NCBI GenBank assembly: GCA_035621215.1 | Contig: CP141729.1 | Location: forward strand, 2,378,944-2,442,943 | Origin: Oscillospiraceae bacterium MB08-C2-2 | Lineage (GTDB): Bacteria; Bacillota; Clostridia; Oscillospirales; Ruminococcaceae | DNA length: 64,000 nucleotides | Direction of reading: 5' to 3' | Shown: piece after piece, positions 41,539-49,582 of the stretch | Layout of the letters: every line of letters begins with the position of its first letter | Position numbering within the stretch: position 1 is the stretch's first letter | Made by a program: the position numbers and the translations under genes | Notes under the pieces: model-generated | Seen by the model: the letters and a program-made list of their open reading frames with translations, nothing else | Told to the model about the DNA's origin: nothing | Databases searched by the model: none

Positions 41539-42474
41539 ATGGATAAAGGCGGAATCCGCATACAAAAGGTTCTGTCCGAAAACGGCATTATGTCTCGTCG
41601 CGCTGCGGAGGATGCCATCACCAAGGGGCGCATTACCGTTAATGGGCACCCCTGCACCTTAGGCCAGAAAATCAACACCCGCAAGGATATTGTGGCGCTG
41701 GATGGGGTTAACCTCAAGCTGGCCAAGGCGGGTCAGGAAGAAAAATTATACATTATGCTCAACAAGCCCCGTGGCTATGTAACCACCACCAGCGATGAAC
41801 TGGGGCGGCGGTGTGTCACCGATTTGCTCACCGGGGTTAACCAGCGTGTATACCCTGTGGGCAGGCTGGATAAAATCAGCGAAGGACTTTTGCTGTTCAC
41901 CAATGACGGTGCTTTGGCCAATGCAGTGATGCATCCGGGCAGCGGCATCGCCAAAACCTATCGGGTTACCATTCGGCCTTCCATCACAGAAGAGCAGATT
42001 ATTCATCTTTCTACCGGTGTGGAGATCGATGGGAAAAAGACTCTGCCCGCTCAGGTGCATGTGCTTTCCAATGAGCCGGGCCGTGTGGTCATGCTCATGA
42101 CCATCTATGAAGGACGCAACCGCCAGATTCGCAAAATGTGCGAGGCTGTGGGTGTTGAGGTTGCCCGCCTGAAGCGCATTTCTGTGGGGCCTCTTCAGCT
42201 GGGAATGCTACAGCCCGGCCAATGGCGGGAGCTGAAACCCTCCGAGCTGACTGCTCTGCGCAATTCCCTGACCAAGGCAAGCAACCGGGCCGAAGCCCGC
42301 CGCAATGAAGAGAAGCTGGCCATTGCCAGAGAAAGTGACCCCGCCAGCCGCACAGGGAGCTGGGGCAAGGCCAAGCCTGCCAAAAGGGCTTTTGACGAAA
42401 GAAGCGGCCGGAGCACCGGTTATCGATCCGGGGAGCGCTCCAGCAGCCGGAGCCGGACACCCCGGGAAAAGTAA
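41539..42474 (+). CDS. rluB: 23S rRNA pseudouridine synthase, RluB-like
   Basis: A 311-residue pseudouridine synthase with an N-terminal S4 RNA-binding domain (IRIQKVLSENGIMSRRAAED) and a catalytic domain with GRLDKISEGLLLFTNDG, where the aspartate is the nucleophile, followed by YEGRNRQIRKMCE. The C-terminal 70 residues are Arg/Ser/Lys-rich and extra to the fold. In Firmicutes RluB modifies 23S rRNA near position 2605. AAAAGGAAGTACAAAACT precedes the ATG. The next gene follows after 14 bases. Confidence 0.95.
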   Translation: MDKGGIRIQKVLSENGIMSRRAAEDAITKGRITVNGHPCTLGQKINTRKDIVALDGVNLKLAKAGQEEKLYIMLNKPRGYVTTTSDELGRRCVTDLLTGVNQRVYPVGRLDKISEGLLLFTNDGALANAVMHPGSGIAKTYRVTIRPSITEEQIIHLSTGVEIDGKKTLPAQVHVLSNEPGRVVMLMTIYEGRNRQIRKMCEAVGVEVARLKRISVGPLQLGMLQPGQWRELKPSELTALRNSLTKASNRAEARRNEEKLAIARESDPASRTGSWGKAKPAKRAFDERSGRSTGYRSGERSSSRSRTPREK

Positions 42475-42488
42475 GGGGAGGAAAAAAC

Positions 42489-42869
42489 ATGCTGGAAATC
42501 AAACCCTGTCTGGAGGTTCAGCCTGTGGCGGCGTTCTGCCGGGCAAGCGGACGTGTTTACAGCGGCGCCTTCTTTATTTATCAGGCAATGAACCGGGGAG
42601 AGGAGCTTGGCGCTGCTCTTTTTGAAATGCAGGGCGACCGCATTGAGGCGGTGGCTTATCGCACCACCCAGCCGGAGGATCATTGGCTGCTGGATGGGGT
42701 GCTGCGGGCAGGGCTTAATTATGCCGCCGAGCATGGAATTATCAACGGTGTGTTGGGTGTTGGCTTTTTGGAAAGCGCTTATTCCTTATTGGAGAAGCTT
42801 AATCTTCCTCGTTCCAGCGTTTTTAATATTCATAATTTTTTCAGCAAATACAAAAACTGTGAGCTGTAA
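42489..42869 (+). CDS. Conserved-looking hypothetical protein
   Basis: A 126-residue soluble protein with a good site AAGGGGAGGAAAAAAC before the ATG. It has an alpha-beta pattern with GAALFEMQGDRIEAVAYRTT and LLDGVLRAGLNYAAEHG; the ending VFNIHNFFSKYKNCEL looks conserved-type. The order of strands recalls the GNAT fold, but the acetyl-CoA loop is not visible, so I leave it unassigned. It is cotranscribed with rluB. Confidence 0.7.
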   Translation: MLEIKPCLEVQPVAAFCRASGRVYSGAFFIYQAMNRGEELGAALFEMQGDRIEAVAYRTTQPEDHWLLDGVLRAGLNYAAEHGIINGVLGVGFLESAYSLLEKLNLPRSSVFNIHNFFSKYKNCEL

Positions 42870-43150
42870 AAAGAGAAGGCAAGCAAAAGAAAGCTGCTTT
42901 TAGGGCTATAGTATAACTGCATTTTCTGTGGAAAATGCACAGGTGGCTTCCGCATGCTACAGCCACGAAGCGCCTCATGGGGGAACGAGTTCCCCCATGA
43001 ACCCCCTCCAGCCTCCAGCAGGGAAAAGAGGCGGCCTTCTTTTCCCTTGGTTCTGCCATCGTGTGCAAAGAGAATGCTTTTAATCAGCTTAAGCCCGACA
43101 AAAGGGACGAAGTCCCCCCCCTTTGCTTTTCTGCAAAGGGTATTTTTTTG
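42870..43150. repeat. Family A element
   Basis: The element carries GCATTTTC/GAAAATGC (42919-42938), CATGGGGGAAC/GTTCCCCCATG (42976-42999) and later GACAAAAGGGACGAAG. The first two modules match 15612-15683, with GC-GC paired instead of AC-GT at the stem end. Confidence 0.8.
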
Positions 43151-43275
43151 TCTGGAAAAGCTATGAAAATTACATTGAGGGGGTTCTTTGCCGGGTGCTT
43201 TTTATCTTCAGTGAAAAAGCTATGGTTATCGCAGCAATCTGATGCAGATAATGTTATTTGCAGAGCCTGAAAGCC

Positions 43276-43304
43276 TTGTTATTTGCAGGAAAGTGTTGTA
43301 AAAT
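43276..43304 (+). promoter_or_regulatory. Promoter of the biotin carboxyl-transfer operon
   Basis: TTGTTA (43276-43281), 17 bases, TAAAAT (43299-43304). The leader to the start codon is about 150 bases and contains the perfect stem ATCGGTGA/TCACCGAT with a long loop (about 43350-43388). Confidence 0.65.
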
Positions 43305-43459
43305 ATAAATTGGTGTCGTTTCGTTGCAAAGGCCCTGATGGGTCATAATATCGGTGAGCTTGGGCGTTAAAGGAGCCAATCACCGATTTAAACCATAAAG
43401 AGTTATGAATATTCCTTTGCGGAATTCGTATAAATCGGTTGGAGATTGGAGGAAAACCA

Positions 43460-44869
43460 ATGAGCGGACTTACAAAAGAAAACGCTCTTGCGGCTGCTTT
43501 GGCGCAGGCGCAGGAAGCAACACCGGCTCGGCGGCGGCTTGAGCTGCTGTTTGATCCTGATTCCTTTGTGGAAATGGATACACTGGCCGGCGTAAAAGGT
43601 CAGCCCTGTGGCGTGGTTACCGGATACGGTACCATTATGGGTGGTCCTGCCTATGCATTTGCTCAGGATAGTACGCAGACAGGCGGTGCTGTTGGCCGGA
43701 TTCACGGCCGCCGCATTGCCCGGATTTATGAGGTTGCCCTGAAAACCGGCGCCCCTGTAATCGGTATTTTTGATTCCAAGGGTCTTCGTCTGGACGAAGG
43801 GGTCGAAGCGCTGGATGCCTACGGTGAGATGCTGCATTTGGCCAGCACCCTTTCCGGCGTTGTTCCACAGCTTTCACTGGTTCTGGGAACCTGCGGAGGA
43901 ACCTCCGCACTGGTTGCCGCCAACGCAGACTTTGTGGTGATGAGCAAGGATGCTGAGTTTTTCCTCACACCTCCTGCTATCGCTCAATCCGCCGGCATGG
44001 GCGCACCGGAGGCAGGCTCTGCTGCTGCCGCTGCAAAAGCCGGCCTTGCCCATCTTGTCTGTGAGGATGAGCAGGCTGCCATTGAAAACGCCCGCCGCCT
44101 GGTTTGCACACTGCCCCTGAACAATCTGGCTGCTCCGGCTGTTTTTGAATCCACCGCCGCTGGCGACAGCGCCGGCCTTGCTGACCCTGCCAACGCCGCC
44201 GCTCTGGTTGAGAGCCTGACCGATGCGGGCAGTGCCCTTGAGCTGATGGCGGATTTCGGCTCGGGTGCCTATACCGCTATGGCCGCTGTGGGTGGGCTTT
44301 CCTGTGGCTTTGTCGCCACCAAGGGAGCAGCTCTCACCTCGGATGACTGTGCTAAAATGGCCAAGCTGGTCAGTGTCTGCGATGCTTTCCAAGTTCCGGT
44401 TATCACTCTTGTAAATACCCCCGGCTTTGCACCTTCCTCTGTAGCTGAGCTGGCCGGCTCGGTTCGCGATATGGCCAGATTGGGGCATATCTATGCCGAA
44501 GCCACCACCGCCAAGATTGCGGTGATCACCGGTGCCGCTTATGGCGCGGCTTATATTACCCTTGCTTCCCATGCTGCCAATGCCGATTATACCGCTGCAT
44601 GGCCCGGCGCCAGCATCTCCGCCCTGCCTCCCTCGGCTGCGGTGGCTCTGCTTCACGGTGACCGGATTACCGCTGAGAAGTCCCGCCAGCAGGTGGAGGA
44701 AGAATATTTGGCAAACGAAGCTTCTCCTCTGAATGCGGCTGCCCAGTGCTTTATTGATTCTGTGCTGGCTCCCGAAGCCACCCGGGATTATTTGATTTCC
44801 ACCTTGGAGGTGCTTTCCTCCAAGCGGGTGCATACCCTCCCCAAAAAACACAGCAACCTGCCTCTGTAA
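43460..44869 (+). CDS. Carboxyltransferase subunit (12S/MmdA-like)
   Basis: A 469-residue crotonase-fold carboxyltransferase of the acyl-CoA carboxylase beta/MmdA type. It carries GVVTGYGTIMGGPAYAFAQD, FDSKGLRLDEGVEAL, GTCGGTSALVAAN in the oxyanion region, and VITLVNTPGFAPS later. The N terminus is shorter than in the transcarboxylase 12S or PccB subunits. Family members move CO2 between biotin and an acyl-CoA. It is followed by a biotin carrier and a pyruvate-carboxylase-type subunit, which matches a 12S-1.3S-5S set. Start is ATG at 43460 after GGAGGAAAACCA. Confidence 0.85.
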   Translation: MSGLTKENALAAALAQAQEATPARRRLELLFDPDSFVEMDTLAGVKGQPCGVVTGYGTIMGGPAYAFAQDSTQTGGAVGRIHGRRIARIYEVALKTGAPVIGIFDSKGLRLDEGVEALDAYGEMLHLASTLSGVVPQLSLVLGTCGGTSALVAANADFVVMSKDAEFFLTPPAIAQSAGMGAPEAGSAAAAAKAGLAHLVCEDEQAAIENARRLVCTLPLNNLAAPAVFESTAAGDSAGLADPANAAALVESLTDAGSALELMADFGSGAYTAMAAVGGLSCGFVATKGAALTSDDCAKMAKLVSVCDAFQVPVITLVNTPGFAPSSVAELAGSVRDMARLGHIYAEATTAKIAVITGAAYGAAYITLASHAANADYTAAWPGASISALPPSAAVALLHGDRITAEKSRQQVEEEYLANEASPLNAAAQCFIDSVLAPEATRDYLISTLEVLSSKRVHTLPKKHSNLPL

Positions 44870-44942
44870 AGAGCGGTTTTTCCAAGACCCAAAACGATAG
44901 GGCGGAAAACCGCCCCTCACACAAAAAAAGGAGGCTCCCTAA

Positions 44943-45356
44943 ATGAAACGGTTTAATATAACAGTCAACGGAAAAAGCTACTATGTGGAGGCACAGGAAC
45001 TGGATGCCAACGCCCCCGCTCCTGTAATGGCTGCGCCTGCTCCTGCAGCAGCGGCTCCTGCCCCCGCCGCCGCTCCCGCAGCACCTGCTCCGGCTCCTGC
45101 GGCCGCCCCTGCTGCTGCACCGGCCTCTGGCGGTGTCACCGGTTCTGTCAAGATCACTTCGCCCATGCCCGGCGCCATTCTGGATGTGAAGGTTTCGGTT
45201 GGCGAGCAAGTCACCAAGGGCCAGGCACTTTGCATACTGGAAGCCATGAAAATGGAAAACGAAATTGTAGCCCCCGACAATGGCACTGTAGCCGGTGTTC
45301 ATGTGGATAAGGGTGCATCGGTTGAGGTGGGTGCTCTACTCATCTCCCTGAATTAG
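44943..45356 (+). CDS. Biotin carboxyl carrier protein (1.3S-like)
   Basis: A 137-residue carrier. The N terminus KRFNITVNGKSYYVEAQEL is followed by a long Ala/Pro linker (about residues 25-65) and the biotinyl domain with the EAMKMENEI biotinylation site (K near residue 102). AAAAAGGAGGCTCCCTAA precedes the ATG. It separates the 12S- and 5S-like genes, as expected for a three-part transcarboxylase or a split oxaloacetate decarboxylase. Confidence 0.93.
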   Translation: MKRFNITVNGKSYYVEAQELDANAPAPVMAAPAPAAAAPAPAAAPAAPAPAPAAAPAAAPASGGVTGSVKITSPMPGAILDVKVSVGEQVTKGQALCILEAMKMENEIVAPDNGTVAGVHVDKGASVEVGALLISLN

Positions 45357-45384
45357 TTTGGCCAAGGGAAAGGAGCCTGACGTT

Positions 45385-46788
45385 ATGGCACAAAAAGTAA
45401 AAATCACCGAGCTTGCCCTGCGTGACGGCCAGCAGTCCCTCATCGCCACCCGTATGACTATGGATGAGATTCGTCCCATGCTGGAAGCGGTGGAAGCTGT
45501 AGGCTATTATTCCGCCGAGGTTTGGGGCGGCGCAACCTTTGATTCCTGCATTCGTTTTTTGAATGAGGATCCCTGGGAGCGGCTGCGTATTTTCCGCAAA
45601 TATTTGCCCACCACCAAGCTCCAAATGCTTTTCCGGGGCCAGAATATGCTGGGCTATCGCCATTATGCCGACGATGCGGTGGAATATTTCATCCAGCGCA
45701 GCGTAGCCAACGGCATTGATATTCTGCGTATTTTTGATGCTCTCAACGATATCCGCAACCTTGAAACGGCCATCAAGGCCACCATCAAGGAAGGCGCTCA
45801 TGTGCAGGGCTGTATCTGCTACACCCTCAGCCCGGTGCACAATCTGGAATATTTCGTAAAATACGCCAAAACGCTGGAAGATACCGGCGCCAATTCCATC
45901 TGCATCAAGGATATGGCCGGTCTTGTCACCCCCACCATGGCTTTTGATCTGGTGAAGGCTCTGAAAGAAACGGTGAAAATCCCCATCCAGCTGCATACCC
46001 ACTATACCTCCGGTCTTGCTTCTATGGCCTGCCTGAAAGCCATTGAGGCGGGCGTGGATGGCATTGATACTGCTATTTCTCCGCTGGCTCTGGGCACCAG
46101 CCACAGCGCCACCGAATCCATGGTAGCGGCCTTGCGGGGCACTCCCTATGATACCGGCCTGGATCTGCACAAGCTTAATGATGTGCGGGCCTTTGCCGCC
46201 AAGCTGCGGGATAAGTATCTGGCCAGCGGCCTTCTGGACCCCAAGCTGCTGGGCGTGGATGCCAACACGCTGCTTTATCAGGTGCCGGGCGGCATGCTTT
46301 CCAATCTGGTTTCCCAGCTGAAGCAGGCTGGCAAGGAGAACCAGCTGGAGGATGTTCTCAACGAGATCCCCAATGTTCGTAAGGACAGCGGTTACCCCCC
46401 TCTGGTTACTCCCACTTCTCAGATTGTAGGCACACAGGCTGTGCTGAATGTCATCACCGGCGAGCGGTATAAAATGGTTTCCAACGAGTTTAAGGGGCTT
46501 GTCCGCGGCGATTACGGCCGTACCCCTGCTCCAGTAGACCCTGCGTTCCGCAAGAAGATTATCGGGGATGACAAGCCCATTGAGTGCCGTCCTGCCGATT
46601 TGCTGGAGCCGGAGCTGAAAAAGCTTCAGGCTGAGTTCCCCATGGAGTTTTACGAGCAGGAGGAGGATGTTCTCACTCTGGCTCAGTTCCCGCAGGTTGC
46701 GCCTAAATTCTTTGAGGCTCGCCGCAACGCCAAATATGGTGTGGACAGCGCTCATGCTGACAGCAAAAACGCTGTGCATCCCGTTTAA
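45385..46788 (+). CDS. Pyruvate carboxylase/oxaloacetate decarboxylase-type subunit (5S/OadA-like)
   Basis: A 467-residue HMGL-like TIM-barrel enzyme of the PycB/OadA/transcarboxylase 5S type. Signature LALRDGQQSLIATRM at the N terminus, metal-site HTHYTSGLASM and GVDGIDTAISPLALGTS are visible. The biotin domain found at the end of OadA and PycB is missing; the separate carrier upstream supplies it. AAAGGAGCCTGACGTT precedes the ATG at 45385. A hairpin terminator follows at 46835. No membrane Na+-pump beta subunit lies nearby. Confidence 0.9.
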   Translation: MAQKVKITELALRDGQQSLIATRMTMDEIRPMLEAVEAVGYYSAEVWGGATFDSCIRFLNEDPWERLRIFRKYLPTTKLQMLFRGQNMLGYRHYADDAVEYFIQRSVANGIDILRIFDALNDIRNLETAIKATIKEGAHVQGCICYTLSPVHNLEYFVKYAKTLEDTGANSICIKDMAGLVTPTMAFDLVKALKETVKIPIQLHTHYTSGLASMACLKAIEAGVDGIDTAISPLALGTSHSATESMVAALRGTPYDTGLDLHKLNDVRAFAAKLRDKYLASGLLDPKLLGVDANTLLYQVPGGMLSNLVSQLKQAGKENQLEDVLNEIPNVRKDSGYPPLVTPTSQIVGTQAVLNVITGERYKMVSNEFKGLVRGDYGRTPAPVDPAFRKKIIGDDKPIECRPADLLEPELKKLQAEFPMEFYEQEEDVLTLAQFPQVAPKFFEARRNAKYGVDSAHADSKNAVHPV

Positions 46789-46834
46789 CCCCTGTATCTC
46801 CCAAAGGGGTTTGTTGCCCCTTTGAATCAAAAAA

Positions 46835-46882
46835 GGGACGGTGCTTTCCGGCTTTGGCCGGTGAGCCCGTTCCTTCTTTTTC
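46835..46882 (+). terminator. Terminator after carboxyl-transfer operon
   Basis: GGGACGG pairs with CCGTTCC (G-T pair allowed, 46835-46873) with an inner CCGGC/GGCCGG, followed by TTCTTTTTCCCC. A CAAAGGGG/CCCCTTTG hairpin precedes it at 46802-46824. Confidence 0.75.
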
Positions 46883-46919
46883 CCCTAACGGCTTTTTCTG
46901 TATTTTAACAAGGATTAAA

Positions 46920-47130
46920 GGTGTCACTCCCGCACTCATGCCGTGCGGCTGGCACATCCTTTCTCCACGATGAGAAAGGATGCAAAGAATCGCCAAGGGG
47001 GAGATCCCCCTTGGTACCCCCAAAGCCGAAATTAAGCAATCTATATTTTGTTCAGTTTCGGTCGCACTTATACCGTGCAGGCAATGACTTTCTTTTTGGC
47101 TGAAAAAGAAAGTCATCAAAGAAAAAAGCC
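46920..47130. repeat. Family A element
   Basis: The sequence matches 32509-32710 in order: CACTCCCGCACTCATGCCG, CCTTTCTC/GAGAAAGG, CCAAGGGGG/CCCCCTTGG and ATGACTTTCTTTTT/AAAAAGAAAGTCAT (47084-47116). Its last stem carries GAC/GTC where the other copy carries TTC/GAA. Confidence 0.85.
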
Positions 47131-47228
47131 GTCTCTGGCGGCAGGCAAAGCTTTCTTCACTGGCTTTTTTAACTTTTCTTTTTTGTAACAGGCAATTGAG
47201 CGGGCGTGTTTGAATTGTTTTTTCTTTT

Positions 47229-47265
47229 GCTTACTTTTCTTTTTTTCTAAAAAAGAAAAGTAAGC
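47229..47265. repeat. Family A hairpin, downstream of the 49-residue ORF
   Basis: GCTTACTTTTCTTTTTT pairs with AAAAAAGAAAAGTAAGC (47229-47265). It lies 22 bases after the minus-strand stop at 47288 and could terminate that gene. Confidence 0.8.
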
Positions 47266-47287
47266 GGAGAGGAAACACCCTCTCCGC

Positions 47288-47437
47288 TCAGCGCTCGCTT
47301 TGGGTTTTATCATCCTGCTCATAAAATATGAAGTCATCCAGATCGCCGGAGACCGAAAGCCAATGCTCTAAGTCTCCCGAAGAATCGGGAAGGGGTGATC
47401 CGCCGGAGGGAGTATTCCTTTTCATGTAAGCTGCCAT
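47288..47437 (-). CDS. Small acidic protein of 49 residues
   Basis: The ATG at 47437 follows AGGAGATGTTGATA. The peptide begins MAAYMKRNTPSGGS and continues with LPDSSGDLEHWLSVSGD and DDFIFYEQDD; it is acidic and rich in Ser, Gly and Asp, with no cysteine or membrane segment. A hairpin follows the stop. It is below usual gene-calling limits, yet the codon use and the ribosome binding site look real. I do not recognise it. The IS110-type element lies just upstream and may have separated it from its promoter. Confidence 0.55.
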   Translation of the reverse strand: MAAYMKRNTPSGGSPLPDSSGDLEHWLSVSGDLDDFIFYEQDDKTQSER

Positions 47438-47499
47438 TTATCAACATCTCCTGTTACTATATATTTGGTTGGTGGCGCAGCATCCAGTTGCGCCATTAT

Positions 47500-47720
47500 C
47501 CATTTCATTGCCTAAGCTGATAGAATGAGAGGACAATAGGCCTGGCGGTTATCTCCAAGGACTTCGCGTCCGTTGAAAAGTCAGTCAGTCATCCTCTCGC
47601 TCGCAGCGTTCGATTTGTGCAGGTAGAGCCGCCATCCGGCGCGTTCGTGTCATCAAACAGATAGAATCGGCAGTGAGAAAAGGATGGTACGCCAATTGTA
47701 AATCTGTGATGGGAGCGTGG
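47500..47720 (+). ncRNA. Candidate IS110 bridge RNA region
   Basis: IS110 elements encode a structured guide RNA in the left non-coding end. Here the region has GGAC/GTCC (about 47555-47572), GGCGG and CCGCC elements and no open frame. The location fits; folding and pairing to target and donor have not been tested. Confidence 0.4.
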
Positions 47721-47724
47721 GGTT

Positions 47725-48963
47725 ATGAACGCAGTCGGGATAGATATTTCCAAAGGGAAAAGCATGGTGTCGGTTCTTCGTCCCTTTGGGGAGCTGGTGG
47801 CAAAGCCCTATGAGGTACGCCACACCTCCAGTGAACTCAGCGAGCTGACAAAGCGGCTGAAAAGTCTGGAGGGCGAGACGCGGGTGGTTCTGGAACACAC
47901 GGGGCGGTACTATGAACCGGTGGCCCAGATGCTGCATGACGCCGGAGTTTTTGTCAGTGCGGTCAATCCGCTGCTCATCAAGGAATACGGGAATAACTCG
48001 CTCCGTAAGGTCAAGACGGACAAAGCGGATGCGCTCAAGATTGCCCGGTATGGCCTTGACAACTGGGCCGAATTGCGCCAACATACTCCTATGGATACGA
48101 TTCGCTACCAACTGAAAAGCATGAACCGGCAATATGGTCTGTACACCAAGAACAAGACGGCGCTGAAGAACAATCTCATTGCCCTGCTTGACCAGACCTA
48201 CCCCGGAGTCAACGCCCTCTTTGAAAGCCCCGTTCGTGCGGATGGCAGCCAGAAGTGGGTGGATTTCGCCGCGTCCTTCTGGCACGTGGACTGCGTAAGG
48301 GGTATAGGACAGATCTCCTTCGTGGAGCGTTACCGCAAGTGGTGCAAGCGGCACGGATACAATTTCAGTACCGCCAAAGCTGCCCAGATTCACGCGGAAG
48401 CGAAAGAACTGATTGCCATGCTGCCGAAAAATCCGCTGTCCAAAGTGATGGTGCAGGAAGCAATTACACAACTGGGTACCGTTTCCAAAACCGTGGAGGT
48501 GTTCCGCGCGGAGATGAACCGGCTCGCACAGGAGCTTCCTGAATACGAAGTGGTTATGGGGTTGTATGGTGCCGGAAAATCTCTCGGGCCGCAGCTTATG
48601 GCGGAGATTGGCGATGTTCGCCGCTTTGCACACAAGGGCTCCTTGACGGCCTTTGCAGGGGTTGACCCGGGCGCAAACCAGTCCGGAAGCTACGAGGCGA
48701 AAAGCACGCGTTCGTCAAAGCGGGGCTCTCCGGAACTGCGAAAGACGCTCTTTATCCTCATGACAATCCTGCTGCAAAAAGCGCCCCCAGACGACCCTGT
48801 GTTTCAGTTTTTGAACAAAAAACGAGCCGAGGGTAAGCCCTATCATGTCTACATGACCGCTGGCTGTAACAAATTCCTGCGTATTTACTACGGCAGGGTA
48901 AAGGAATACATGAATACTCTGGACAAGCCTGTGGATATGGATTCCACTGGGCTATCTCGCTAA
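47725..48963 (+). CDS. IS110-family transposase
   Basis: A 412-residue IS110 recombinase with an N-terminal RuvC-like DEDD domain (NAVGIDISKGKSMVSVL, EHTGRYYEP, KVKTDKADALKIARYG) and a C-terminal Tnp20 domain containing GLYGAGKSLGPQLMAEIGD, FAGVDPGANQSG and SPELRKTLF. It is full length with no frameshift, so the element may be active. The ATG follows GGGAGCGTGGGGTT. Such recombinases work with a bridge RNA. Confidence 0.95.
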   Translation: MNAVGIDISKGKSMVSVLRPFGELVAKPYEVRHTSSELSELTKRLKSLEGETRVVLEHTGRYYEPVAQMLHDAGVFVSAVNPLLIKEYGNNSLRKVKTDKADALKIARYGLDNWAELRQHTPMDTIRYQLKSMNRQYGLYTKNKTALKNNLIALLDQTYPGVNALFESPVRADGSQKWVDFAASFWHVDCVRGIGQISFVERYRKWCKRHGYNFSTAKAAQIHAEAKELIAMLPKNPLSKVMVQEAITQLGTVSKTVEVFRAEMNRLAQELPEYEVVMGLYGAGKSLGPQLMAEIGDVRRFAHKGSLTAFAGVDPGANQSGSYEAKSTRSSKRGSPELRKTLFILMTILLQKAPPDDPVFQFLNKKRAEGKPYHVYMTAGCNKFLRIYYGRVKEYMNTLDKPVDMDSTGLSR

Positions 48964-49473
48964 ACTCGTTCCGCATAGCTTTGGTCGGCGCTACTGGCGG
49001 CGGCCTATTAGTGTTCCACCTTTTCGCGTTGCTGTTTTTCTTCATTTTCCTATTGACTTCTTATTTGCAGGCTTTACAGTGAAAATCTGCAAAAGCAGGT
49101 TTTTATAGTTTTTTGCGCCGGATTTTCCGCGGGCTATGCTGGTTTGACAGCCTAAATGCTGAAAACGCAAGAGCAAGCCCCGGTTCCGGGGCGGTATGTG
49201 CTGCCTCTTTAAAGCGATAAGGGTGTATATGAAAATTCGGCACAATTTCTTCTGCTCCACCGCAGAAGCGGACAAGTTTAGACAAGCTTTTTTCAAAAAT
49301 GCGAAAAGGCGGCAAATACCGGCCAAATACCGGTTAAAATCCCGCCAAAGGGCTGCTTTGGGCTGTGTTTTGGAGCCTTCCTACAGTATATGCTGTCTCA
49401 TAAAAAATGATGCACAACCTTTTTGGAAAAATATGCTGTCGAAAGATTCTTATTTTTTTAGTGAAAAAAGCCA
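48964..49473. other. Non-coding stretch between IS110 and nrdD
   Basis: About 500 bases with several short frames on both strands, none with a convincing ribosome binding site. It contains the right end of the IS element and CCCCGG/CCGGGG near 49176-49190. I see no other feature until the nrdD promoter. Confidence 0.5.
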
Positions 49474-49502
49474 TTGACAAAAGCGGCCGGGCATACTAAA
49501 AT
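49474..49502 (+). promoter_or_regulatory. nrdD promoter
   Basis: TTGACA (49474-49479), 17 bases, TAAAAT (49497-49502). Confidence 0.8.
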
Positions 49503-49518
49503 AAGCATTAGACTAAAA

Positions 49519-49565
49519 ACACAAGATATTGTGTTTTCCCCAAATATTAATACTGTATATGTGCT
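49519..49565 (+). promoter_or_regulatory. NrdR-type boxes upstream of nrdD
   Basis: Box 1 ACACAAGATATTGTGT (49519-49534) fits the NrdR palindrome well. A weaker second box ATACTGTATATGTGCT (49550-49565) has its centre exactly 31 bases away, the usual three-turn spacing of NrdR operators. Both lie downstream of the promoter, fitting repression. Confidence 0.7.
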
Positions 49566-49582
49566 AAGTGAGGAGAGACGAT

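Larger units (their letters stand above)
47445..49010 (+). mobile_element. IS110-family insertion sequence, ends not resolved
   Basis: A transposase gene with a 5' non-coding flank of about 250 bases and a short 3' flank. IS110 elements lack terminal inverted repeats and target duplications, so the borders cannot be read from one copy; those given are rough. The flank upstream of the transposase (about 47500-47720) contains small hairpins such as GGACTTCGCGTCC and is the usual site of the bridge RNA. Confidence 0.6.

Noticed and set aside
49196-49477. Plus-strand frame of 93 codons before nrdD
   Set aside because: It overlaps the nrdD promoter, has no ribosome binding site and has biased residue content.
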